In this document: positions 57,401 to 64,000 of the stretch, piece after piece | Layout of the letters: each line of letters starts with the position of its first letter | Numbering within the stretch: position 1 is the first letter of the stretch | Source of the DNA: JBLIRR01 sp049472395 | Lineage (GTDB): Bacteria > SZUA-182 > DTGQ01 > JBLIRR01 | Assembly: GCA_049472395.1 (NCBI GenBank) | Contig: JBLIRR010000005.1 | Coordinates: 171,735 to 235,734, forward strand | Direction of reading: 5' to 3' | DNA: 64,000 bases | The notes under the pieces: model-generated | Database searches by the model: none | Told to the model about the DNA's origin: nothing | What the model saw: only the letters and a program-made list of their open reading frames with translations | Translations under genes and position numbers: made by a program

Positions 57401-60004
57401 TATGATAGTAGCGTATCGAATGGTCATGGTAATGGCTATATAATGCAGCCATCGCTTGGTAACGGAGTTGCGGAAGATATTAAGTCTTTTCAGTTTAATA
57501 AGGATGACCTTACCGATACACATGAATATGCTGCAGTGGCCAATGGAAGTGCCGGGGTGGTGATCCTGGATCTTGATTTTAACAAGGAGGGGACAACTGA
57601 GCGTAAACAGGCAGATATGATTGATATGGGTGATATGACGGGTGATACTGAAACACCGCGAGTAATAAACACAAACGGATATGCATACGGCCTTGCTATT
57701 GATAAAAAGAATGATTATATCTATGTTGCTGATGGCTCAAATGGGCTTGTTGTTATTGATCTTGATCCGAATAATATTAAAATGTTCGGCGAGTCCAACC
57801 AGATTATTGCCGCTCGACTCCTCAATAACCAAACATCTGTGTATTCAGAAGGTTCCCCTTACACATTGCGCTCTGTCGTGCTTGATGATCCGAATTCTCC
57901 AAGCTATGCGTATCTTGCCTATGGAAGTAAAGGGGTGGTTATTCTTGATTTAACTGAACCAAATAACTATAGCTGCTTAGGTACTTATCCTGAGTCTGGT
58001 CAAATTGACGGTGCAGCCTATGATCTTGTGTATGAAGGGATTACCCAGACGCTCTATGTGGCAATGAAGGATGGTGAATTGTTAGCCCTTGATGTTGCTG
58101 ATCCGGAAAATATCCTTGTTAAAGGTGGGTTGGATATCTATGGGACAGCATTGGGGATAACGTATGGAGATGTTGATGGCACTGCTGATGCCTCAACCCC
58201 CCCTCATATTTATATCGCAAATGGTCCGGGCGGTTTTCTATCCGCCTCAGTCAAATCCCAGCCTCGGGTTATTGCCGTTATACCCAATATCCAACCTGTG
58301 AGCGGAGGAGATACAATAAAAGTAATAGGGTCGGGATTTAAACAAGGCTACACAAGCATTACGATTTCAGATGGGACAGATGAGACAACGGTTCCTGCCG
58401 CCCAGGTTACGTGTAACTCAGGCTTCGAGCTTACCTTTCCCGCACCACATTCTCCCTCGGGCTTATCCGGCGAATTCACCGTCTATGTGAACCGAACTGA
58501 TTATAATTCGACTTCCACAGAATCAATCAGTTTGAACTATTTGTCGTCTGGTCAACCTATTATTGCCCTCTCGGCAGGCAGGGAAGGGGTAGGTATGGCA
58601 GCGCCCGGAGCGAATCTTCCGATTAATTTGCTTCTTCGAACTAATGGAGCCGGCAAAATTAGCGCAGTGACGGCAAGAATTGTCTATGATTCTACTTTTT
58701 TTGATGTTTCAACGGATAATGAAGGAAATGTCCCATCCTCAGTCTTTAGAATAAATGAGGGACTTGAAAAAGAAGCCCACCTCCTAAACATTGATAGCGA
58801 TCCAACCAATGATACCTATAAAACCCTTAATATCACGATTATTAATGAATCGACAGGAGTCAATGCTGAGATTCCTGATGGCATCAATATTGGGACCGTA
58901 TATTTCAAACTCATTGTGGATGATACCTCTACCGATATAGCACTCTGGTTAGATAATGGTCCATTAAGTGGGGAAATACAGCAGGTTTCCACCGTGTTCG
59001 GGGATTCAATAACTGCTATTGGAAGTAAAACATATGTCTATGTGAAAGCCGCACCTCAATATATATGTATGTATACCGAGAAATGGTATGAGGTTGACGA
59101 TAGTTCAAATTCCTTCGGTCCTTTTATTGTCACCGTGTCTGAACATCTCGACTCATCTTCGTATGTTGAAGGAGCAGAGATTACCTTTGAAGTTGATTCC
59201 AACAATGCAGTAACGAATGTGAATAATTTGAATCGAAAGGCATCATTTACGGTTACACAAGGGACCTTGCAGAGTATGGCAACAGATGGGACATCAGTTA
59301 CAGTATCGACGAATGCGGGTGGAAAAGCGGCAGTCACGCTAGAGGTAGGGACAAAAGCCGGTGAGTATATTATGAATATAAGTGGCGTATATAATGGCTT
59401 GACCTTAACGGGTTATCCTGCAACACCCATCCAAGAACAGTTCAATGTGTATGCGGAAACTGATGCAAATGATCCAAATGATTCTATCTCTTTGAGCCTT
59501 ACGGACCCAAATGTATCTGCAGGTGGGTCCGTCATAATCACAGCCACTGCTTATGATAAATATGGTAATCCTTTAGGTGCCAAATCTGCGAGTGAGAATC
59601 TTGCTGAACAGATTACCTTTTCTACAAACGGATATGGCACCTTGAGCGCTTACACTGCGTTTACCGATAGTAATGGTCAGGTCCACGTTACCTATAAATT
59701 AGAGAATTCAGTGGCGACCCATATTATCACCGCCTCCTATGATGACACAACAAGCGCGAGCATAATCCTTAATCCCGTCGGCCCTGATGTGAATTTAAAT
59801 GGAGCATGGGACGAGGGAGAGGAAGGGCTTAGTGATCTCCTGCAAGCCATAGTATACCATAAAAAGTGGACATATCTTGATCCGGAGGTAGCGGACGCGG
59901 CAGGATATAAATCGTGGCCCGGTGATACAAATGGTAATGAACGTATGGACTTAAATGAGGTCGTCGCCATAATTAATTTAATGCTGGGAATAATAGACGA
60001 CTAA
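54440..60004 (+). CDS. Giant secreted surface protein with propeller, TIG, Ig-like and dockerin-like parts
   Basis: The protein has 1854 residues. A signal peptide (about 1-23) is followed by about 1250 residues of LVIVD-type propeller repeats (ADGSGGLKAYDVS, VADGSNGLVVIDLD, AYGSKGVVILDLT). A TIG/IPT domain (about 1275-1365, VIPNIQPVSGGDTIKVIGSGF), a cohesin-like domain (about 1370-1535) and two Big-type Ig domains (about 1540-1783) come next. The C-terminal 70 residues hold two EF-hand-like calcium loops (DVNLNGAWDEGE and DTNGNERMDLNE) as in type I dockerins. It is exported, and calcium-dependent binding to a cohesin-type partner is plausible. The repeats are rich in Asp, Asn, Ser and Thr. 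Codon use looks like its neighbours. Confidence 0.82.
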   Translation: MKKKIICSIIYSLLLSFLPRANAAHQRAFDLAGHLGGKSYSVKLYKHTCDTATTVDDAFYILVGAESGLHIYTNDETPLWVNDFPDPTVSSYNGGASGRNIDYFKTGIDAATINDPGNNPTDYAFYADGQKLYVLDISDVSNDISIASSYTLPNVRAVKVAPINGNWFAFALAFWSAETPGTTKLSIFDVNDPTDITLLGSVDLDRDDDHPNTEGGCDMVFIADFNNDGEASDPYLFIADGTEGIKSLNLTPLYFNSTHVYSIDPPNYITTGGIALGIDLLQINSSLYAFVADGSGGLKAYDVSTPASMALKGSLAFACQTGYSGVAYDVQLFGTTAFIAHGRDGLRVADVSDPNNPVDITFGYNGGQLSYIDSDVSNDRLGGTAYDVTLDVSSDAANSRIYPIVAWGEAGMRKVKMKYCEIDTSVGTDGNASFGKIVDFISDGTYIWLLDATGRLTRITPGKNMSIVTTTNQIFSDVTNDVNGVWGNNIIGNIVSCGDYIYGVDDESMDAIARVKKSTFSAASLAQCSKSKASDYTNDLGTCRVAVENYILRLFTNGTDVFFLDYDLSNDPTLQFTSEGEIGRLDIDNFSESPDMIETSARIFDTTADISQLKLVVTDDYIYGICYGKGAQYGDGSADCVCQIRTNFTPSEKGVSDDTYKNASTLDICGLVADANNICAVDETGDIIKYSTSQWSSTTPDAVRNILNHFQLTSTKKLEPHVYTPLFIQDNYLYGRKKDVSNCLSRVQLIDFSESTTSESANISIPYYGDIAFITGDGHDIYIFKDETGCIYKVAADRFNTTSDITSDGIMSETAYFREADASTDSTSDTTHYIALAGYVFGVDDVSNDVLVEVGFRSDETDDKVSVKAGKGSNYEDFCGYARDVYLNIDHSSDVFIADGDKGIVKITFERPTDASADSGKWFLTRLNDVDGRGEISGDADIRDARGLDFIKCTDDYSADSVLLVADGEAGVKLVRVANVPDAMSIRYDSSVSNGHGNGYIMQPSLGNGVAEDIKSFQFNKDDLTDTHEYAAVANGSAGVVILDLDFNKEGTTERKQADMIDMGDMTGDTETPRVINTNGYAYGLAIDKKNDYIYVADGSNGLVVIDLDPNNIKMFGESNQIIAARLLNNQTSVYSEGSPYTLRSVVLDDPNSPSYAYLAYGSKGVVILDLTEPNNYSCLGTYPESGQIDGAAYDLVYEGITQTLYVAMKDGELLALDVADPENILVKGGLDIYGTALGITYGDVDGTADASTPPHIYIANGPGGFLSASVKSQPRVIAVIPNIQPVSGGDTIKVIGSGFKQGYTSITISDGTDETTVPAAQVTCNSGFELTFPAPHSPSGLSGEFTVYVNRTDYNSTSTESISLNYLSSGQPIIALSAGREGVGMAAPGANLPINLLLRTNGAGKISAVTARIVYDSTFFDVSTDNEGNVPSSVFRINEGLEKEAHLLNIDSDPTNDTYKTLNITIINESTGVNAEIPDGINIGTVYFKLIVDDTSTDIALWLDNGPLSGEIQQVSTVFGDSITAIGSKTYVYVKAAPQYICMYTEKWYEVDDSSNSFGPFIVTVSEHLDSSSYVEGAEITFEVDSNNAVTNVNNLNRKASFTVTQGTLQSMATDGTSVTVSTNAGGKAAVTLEVGTKAGEYIMNISGVYNGLTLTGYPATPIQEQFNVYAETDANDPNDSISLSLTDPNVSAGGSVIITATAYDKYGNPLGAKSASENLAEQITFSTNGYGTLSAYTAFTDSNGQVHVTYKLENSVATHIITASYDDTTSASIILNPVGPDVNLNGAWDEGEEGLSDLLQAIVYHKKWTYLDPEVADAAGYKSWPGDTNGNERMDLNEVVAIINLMLGIIDD

Positions 60005-60034
60005 ACATTATAATCATTTTTTGACAATCATCTC

Positions 60035-60063
60035 TTGCATACTGTACAATTGTATAGTATAAT
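60035..60063 (+). promoter_or_regulatory. lexA promoter with embedded LexA operator
   Basis: TTGCAT (60035-60040) and TATAAT (60058-60063) are spaced by 17 bases. Between and over them lies a 22 bp near-perfect palindrome at 60039-60060 (core CTGTACAATTGTATAG), resembling the CTGT-N8-ACAG class of LexA boxes. An alternative TTGACA lies at 60021-60026. LexA bound here would block the polymerase, giving autoregulation. Confidence 0.72.
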
Positions 60064-60071
60064 TAAAGTAT

Positions 60072-60137
60072 ACACGTTCAGGTTCATTCACGCTCAATGA
60101 AGGAAATATAGACTTGATGGGTGAACCCTGAACGTGT
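60072..60137 (+). repeat. Inverted repeat in the lexA leader
   Basis: ACACGTTCAGGTTCA (60072-60086) pairs with TGAACCCTGAACGTGT (60122-60137) with one extra G, across a 35-base loop. It is in the 5' untranslated stretch between promoter and ribosome site, and could form an RNA stem or a second regulator site. Confidence 0.62.
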
Positions 60138-60170
60138 GAACAACTACCATATAATAAAGGGGGTAATAGT

Positions 60171-60794
60171 ATGCAAGAGCTTACCAAGGTCCAGAAAAAA
60201 GTCCTTTCCTTTATCATGAAATGTCAGAAAGATCAGGGCTCGCCACCTACGGTGAGGGAAATATCGCGTCATTTTGGCTACAAAAGCGTCAATAATGCCC
60301 GTCAGCATCTGCGCCTTATTGAACGAAAGGGATACATTCGTCTTTTTCCGGGCAAGGCCCGCGGAATAGGCCTTGCCATGGGATTTGAGAAGGATGAAGG
60401 CCGGCGGGGCATAAAGGTGCCCCTGGTGGGATCGGTGGCTGCGGGAAGGCCAATTACAGCCAATGAGAATATAGAGGATTATATTACCCTTGATAAGAAC
60501 ATGTTCAAGGGCTCAGGCATATTCAGCCTTCGGGTCAAGGGGGAGAGCATGAAGGGTATCGGCATTCTCGATGGTGATATAGCCATTATCAGACAGCAGC
60601 CAAGTGCTGAGATACACGATATCGTGGTTGCCATTATTGATGGTGAGGCAACACTGAAACGCTACGTCACCCAGAATGGGAATATAATCTTTCGCGCCGA
60701 GAACCCGGATTATCCGGATATTACCATTCCTTTGGAGAGGGCAGATGAGGTGCAGGTTGCCGGCAAGCTTATCGGGGTTATAAGGAAAGTGTAA
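60171..60794 (+). CDS. lexA: LexA SOS repressor
   Basis: The protein has 207 residues. An N-terminal winged HTH (PPTVREISRHFGYKSVNNAR) is followed by the autocleavage site VAAGRP (Ala91-Gly92) and catalytic Ser126 in VKGESM and Lys163 in ATLKRY. RecA-stimulated self-cleavage should relieve repression. A good GGGGG ribosome site precedes the ATG. A palindromic operator lies in its own promoter. It is followed after one base by the imuB-like gene, so the whole cassette should be damage-inducible. Confidence 0.97.
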   Translation: MQELTKVQKKVLSFIMKCQKDQGSPPTVREISRHFGYKSVNNARQHLRLIERKGYIRLFPGKARGIGLAMGFEKDEGRRGIKVPLVGSVAAGRPITANENIEDYITLDKNMFKGSGIFSLRVKGESMKGIGILDGDIAIIRQQPSAEIHDIVVAIIDGEATLKRYVTQNGNIIFRAENPDYPDITIPLERADEVQVAGKLIGVIRKV

Positions 60795-60795
60795 G

Positions 60796-61968
60796 GTGCG
60801 CACGCATATTCTTCATCTTAATATAGCCAATTTTTACATTGCTGTTGCAAGGGTCGTGCAGCCGCATCTTTTCTCATATCCTGTCGCTGTCGTAACCCCT
60901 GGGATGGCGCGGCGAGTCTTGATTGATGTTTCGCAGGAGGCATCCGGGGATGGCCTGTATAAGGGGATGTTGCTTGATGTTGCCAAAAGAAGATGCCCAC
61001 GCCTCGTGGTCCTTCATCCATCTCCACAGTTGTATGAACGTGCCTGTGCGGCTATTCTGGATGAGGTCGGCAGATTATCCCCCAGGGTTGAGCCTGCTGG
61101 CCCTGGTCATTTCTTTGTCGATCTTACTGGCACGGAGAGGCTTTTGGGGGTGAGTATGGGGACGGGAGATCGTCTGCGGAAAACCATTAAGGCGAAGTTT
61201 CGCTTAGATCCGGCAGTAGGGCTCGCCAGGAACAAACTTGTGAGTAAGATTGCGACCCGCGTCGTCAAACCCACCGGTATATGTGAGATCATGGAGGGAG
61301 GAGAGGCTGACTTTATGGCTCCGCTGCCCATTACCTATTTGCCCGGTCTTGATCATAAGTTTACCATGATGCTTGTGCAGTTTAATATTAAGCTCATCGG
61401 GGATTTATTATCCTTTAAAGAGGAGAGTTTTTATGAAGCCTTTGGCGCGCGCGCCCATGAAATCCATCGACTCGCCAGGGGAGAGGATGATACTCCTGTG
61501 CGTGAATACACAGCGCCAGAGCCTTCTATAAGGAAGACCTTCCTCTTCAGGGGACAGACCAATGATGATAAGCAGGTGGAGAATGCCTTGTTTCAACTCG
61601 TCTCTCAATGCGGCTTCACCCTCAGAAAGATGCGATTAGGAACCAAAAGAGCAGAGCTTGTCATAAGGTATGCTGATGGGGTATCGAGGCAGCGTTCGTT
61701 AAACCTTAATCCGCCCCTGTGTGGAGACCTGAGCATTTTCGAGAAACTTCTGCCCCTTGCGCGCGCACTCTATACGCGCAGAATACGCCTGAGCACACTA
61801 TCGCTCAGGCTGTCCCATCTGTCTTTCCCCTATGGGCAGCTTGATCTGCTCGGCAGGGTGGATAAAGAGAGAAATCTTATGAGGGCCCTTGACAGCATCC
61901 GGACACGGTTTGGCCCGGCGGCCATTTCCTTCTGTGGGAGACAGACAGATGGCAGGGGCCTTTCTTAA
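60796..61968 (+). CDS. imuB: Catalytically degenerate Y-family polymerase (ImuB-like)
   Basis: The protein has 390 residues. The Y-family fold is recognisable (LHLNIANFYIAVARV start, LARNKLVSKIATR, PLPITYLPGLD), but all three catalytic acids are replaced. N9 stands at the first Asp position, and G104-H105 stand where active enzymes have Asp-Glu (PAGPGHFFVDL). Loss of these residues characterises ImuB accessory proteins. QLDLL at 348-352 resembles the beta-clamp binding motif. It probably docks the DnaE2-like polymerase onto the clamp. GTG start, one base after lexA stop; overlaps the next gene by 20 bases. No RecA-like ImuA gene lies here. Confidence 0.86.
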   Translation: MRTHILHLNIANFYIAVARVVQPHLFSYPVAVVTPGMARRVLIDVSQEASGDGLYKGMLLDVAKRRCPRLVVLHPSPQLYERACAAILDEVGRLSPRVEPAGPGHFFVDLTGTERLLGVSMGTGDRLRKTIKAKFRLDPAVGLARNKLVSKIATRVVKPTGICEIMEGGEADFMAPLPITYLPGLDHKFTMMLVQFNIKLIGDLLSFKEESFYEAFGARAHEIHRLARGEDDTPVREYTAPEPSIRKTFLFRGQTNDDKQVENALFQLVSQCGFTLRKMRLGTKRAELVIRYADGVSRQRSLNLNPPLCGDLSIFEKLLPLARALYTRRIRLSTLSLRLSHLSFPYGQLDLLGRVDKERNLMRALDSIRTRFGPAAISFCGRQTDGRGLS

Positions 61969-64000
61969 CGCACGAAGTTACTTTTCTTTTTTGCGGGGGG
62001 TGCTCTCTCCCGAGGATATCTGCACACAGGCCAAAAAGCTGGGTTATGATACCGTCTCTCTAATTGACAGGAATAATCTCTGTGCCTTGCCGGAGTTTCT
62101 CCACTGCTGCAAGCAGTATGCCCTTCGGGCGCTCATCGGTGCTGAAATCGTATGTGATAAAGAAAGCGTCCTTCTCTATGCACATGGGGATGAGGGCTAT
62201 GCAAACCTGTGCAGGGTCATAACCGAGAGACATTGCAAGGAGAGGTTTGAGTGTGCAAACTCAATTCTGTCCGCTCCTGAGGGGCTTTATGCTGCAACGG
62301 ATAATATGGATCTTGTGCGTGCATTATGCGATGCAATGCCTGTCTATTATAGAATGCGAAGACCGAAGGTCCCCCCTTACCGGCCCGCCCTTGTCCTCCC
62401 TGAATGCGTGTTTTTATCTGAAGGTGACTACCGGCTCCATTGTCTTCTCCGTGCCATAGAGCTTACCACAACCCTTTCAAGGATACCAGAGGATGAATTA
62501 TTTCTCAGCGACGCATACCTTCGCCCGTGGAAGGATATTTGTGATCAGTTTGAGGCATTCCCGGAGCATCTTCAAGCGACAGAGCAGTTCACCCATACTA
62601 TCTGCTCCCGTCGGGACTTCGGAGAGCTGATATTCCCCAAAATCGCCTCGGGCTCATGCGCGCTCAAGACCCTCCGTGAGAAAACCCTTGAGGGCGCCCT
62701 GAGACGATTCGGCGAGCTCTCTGCGGAGGTCATGCAGCGTCTTGATTATGAGCTTGACCTTATCGGTAAAAAAGGGTTTGCCTCATATTTTCTCATTGTT
62801 GATGATATTGTCAGACAATCTCCCCGGACCTGTGGCCGTGGATCGGGAGCGGCAAGCCTCGTGGCATATTGTCTTGGCATCACCAATGTTGATCCCCTGC
62901 GTCACAATCTGATGTTTGAGCGTTTTCTGAACCCGGGCCGCACCGACCCACCCGATATAGATGTTGATTTTGCCTGGGATGAGCGTGACCGTGTATTTGA
63001 GTATGTGATAGAAAAATATGGCCTTACACACGTTGCCATGGTGGCAACGCACCTCACTTTCAAACCGCGCTCAGCCCTGCGGGAGACGGCCCGGGTATAT
63101 GGCCTGCCAGAGGCAGAGATCGGCAGAGTCACCAAGAAACTTCCCTGGTTTTTTCACCCTGAAAAGGAATCCTCCCCGTATGCCTCACATTTGAAGGATA
63201 TTCACCTCGACCCTCCCTGGCCTGAGATTATACACCTGGCAGAGCGGCTTATGGGGCATCCGCGCGGAATAGCGACTCATTGCGGGGGCATTATCATAAC
63301 GCCAGGCCCCATATATCACACCGTCCCTGTGCAGTATTCAGCCAAAAAATTGCCTCTCATTCAATGGGAAAAGGATGGGGCAGAGGATATGGGGCTTGTA
63401 AAAATCGATCTTCTCGGCAACAGGTCCTTAGCCGTCATACGGGATGCTGTTGCCATGATTAAGGCTGAAGGCTATCCCTTTGATGAAACAAGGTGGGACC
63501 CTGTGAGTGACCCTAAGACTCAGGAACTTCTGGCCAAAGGAAGGACAATGGGGATCTTTTACGTGGAATCCCCTGCCATGCGTCTTCTGCAAGAGAAGAC
63601 AGGCAGGGGTGATTTTGAGCATCTGGTGATCCATTCCTCTATTATCAGGCCTGCCGCTAATACCTATATCAGAGAGTATATACGGCGGCTTCGGGGAGGT
63701 AGCTATTCCTTCCTCCATCCGAAACTCGCCCCAGTGCTCGGCGAAACCTATGGCATTATGGTGTATCAGGAAGATGTCTCAAGGGTTGCCATGACATTGG
63801 CGGACTTTAGCTTTGAGGATGCCAATACCTTACGGAAGATTATAAGTAAAAAAGACAAATATAAAAAACTGCGCGACTTTAAGGAGAAATTCTTCAGCGG
63901 CGCCCTGCGAAATGGTGTGAGTAAGGAGACGGCAGAGCAGGTATGGGATATGATGCTCTCTTTTAGTGGCTATTCATTTTGCAAACCCCACTCGGCAAGC
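61949..64000 (+). CDS. dnaE2: DnaE2-like error-prone DNA polymerase III alpha, cut by window end
   Basis: At least 684 residues are seen; the stop is beyond the window. The N-terminal PHP domain has lost its first metal motif: LNARSYFSFL at residues 6-15 has N7 and R9 where the usual HxH stands. The polymerase core is intact: CGRGSGAASLVAYCLG, the catalytic pair in DPPDIDVDF (D336, D338) and the third Asp D487 in VKIDLLG. PDIDVDF comes about 65 residues earlier than in E. coli DnaE, so the N-terminal part is short. ATG starts inside the imuB-like gene. Position next to lexA and an ImuB-like gene supports a translesion DnaE2 role rather than the replicative enzyme. Confidence 0.9.
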   Translation, partial: MAGAFLNARSYFSFLRGVLSPEDICTQAKKLGYDTVSLIDRNNLCALPEFLHCCKQYALRALIGAEIVCDKESVLLYAHGDEGYANLCRVITERHCKERFECANSILSAPEGLYAATDNMDLVRALCDAMPVYYRMRRPKVPPYRPALVLPECVFLSEGDYRLHCLLRAIELTTTLSRIPEDELFLSDAYLRPWKDICDQFEAFPEHLQATEQFTHTICSRRDFGELIFPKIASGSCALKTLREKTLEGALRRFGELSAEVMQRLDYELDLIGKKGFASYFLIVDDIVRQSPRTCGRGSGAASLVAYCLGITNVDPLRHNLMFERFLNPGRTDPPDIDVDFAWDERDRVFEYVIEKYGLTHVAMVATHLTFKPRSALRETARVYGLPEAEIGRVTKKLPWFFHPEKESSPYASHLKDIHLDPPWPEIIHLAERLMGHPRGIATHCGGIIITPGPIYHTVPVQYSAKKLPLIQWEKDGAEDMGLVKIDLLGNRSLAVIRDAVAMIKAEGYPFDETRWDPVSDPKTQELLAKGRTMGIFYVESPAMRLLQEKTGRGDFEHLVIHSSIIRPAANTYIREYIRRLRGGSYSFLHPKLAPVLGETYGIMVYQEDVSRVAMTLADFSFEDANTLRKIISKKDKYKKLRDFKEKFFSGALRNGVSKETAEQVWDMMLSFSGYSFCKPHSAS

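Noticed and set aside
1..64000. tRNA, rRNA genes or a CRISPR array
   Set aside because: No clover-leaf-like segments, no rRNA-like stretch and no evenly spaced direct repeats were recognised in the intergenic DNA by eye. A covariance-model scan would be needed to exclude small RNAs.

Overview
The window is about 64 kb of moderately AT-rich, densely coded DNA from a Gram-negative (diderm) bacterium. An outer membrane is indicated by a FadL-like barrel protein, a PagL-type lipid A deacylase with its catalytic triad in place, a second probable beta-barrel protein and a lipoprotein with a clear lipobox. Many large secreted or surface proteins, elaborate signalling proteins (CheB-CheR-PAS-kinase, CHASE2 cyclase, NtrC type regulator, receiver-kinase operon, PP2C phosphatase, PilZ protein) and short dispersed intergenic repeats fit an uncultivated environmental lineage of deltaproteobacterial, Nitrospirota or candidate-phylum type. 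The sequence does not fix the phylum. I saw no tRNA, rRNA, CRISPR array, transposase, integrase or phage gene.

Layout. 0-8 kb: two envelope barrel proteins flank a 1467-residue FN3 lipoprotein, followed by a 0.5 kb non-coding stretch with a nested 248 bp inverted repeat. 8-20.5 kb: a CheB/CheR/PAS/histidine-kinase giant, pepT, a PilZ-acyl-carrier-protein fusion, a coiled-coil protein, a PagL-like deacylase, a CCA/poly(A) polymerase family enzyme, an NtrC-type regulator and a lytic transglycosylase. 20.5-26.2 kb: a small hairpin sharing its ends with the 248 bp repeat, a 59-codon ORF, rsgA, an isolated flagellar rod-like gene, an FMN reductase, a CNNM/CorC transporter-like protein, and a coupled MBL hydrolase/methyltransferase pair. 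26.2-34.1 kb: an intergenic repeat cluster, a membrane-anchored protein with a degenerate ACP-like end, a HEAT-repeat secreted protein, two exported proteins of unknown function, an aminotransferase and a PPC/DUF296 protein. 34.1-42.2 kb, minus strand: an orphan AT-AT-ER protein of trans-AT polyketide/PUFA type, a PP2C phosphatase, and a sensor kinase/receiver/receiver-kinase cluster. 42.3-53.3 kb: clpB, two paralogous repeat proteins, a CHASE2 adenylate/guanylate cyclase, a 1237-residue NHL-FN3-transglutaminase-TPR exoprotein and a small TPR partner. 53.7-60 kb: two secreted proteins with cohesin-like and dockerin-like parts. 60-64 kb: an SOS cassette, lexA, an imuB-like Y-family gene and a dnaE2-like gene cut by the window end.

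The most coherent system is the SOS mutagenesis cassette. A palindromic operator lies between the -35 and -10 elements in front of lexA, and lexA, the Y-family gene and the polymerase gene follow with a 1-base gap and then a 20-base overlap. The Y-family protein has lost all its catalytic acidic residues but keeps a clamp-binding-like motif. The polymerase keeps its catalytic aspartates but has a degenerate PHP metal site. No imuA is present. The second theme is acyl-chain chemistry out of its usual context: an AT-AT-ER protein with no ketosynthase nearby, an ACP fused to a c-di-GMP-binding-like PilZ domain, a membrane protein with an ACP-like fold lacking the serine, and a vitellogenin-like HEAT protein. 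Whether these cooperate is speculation.
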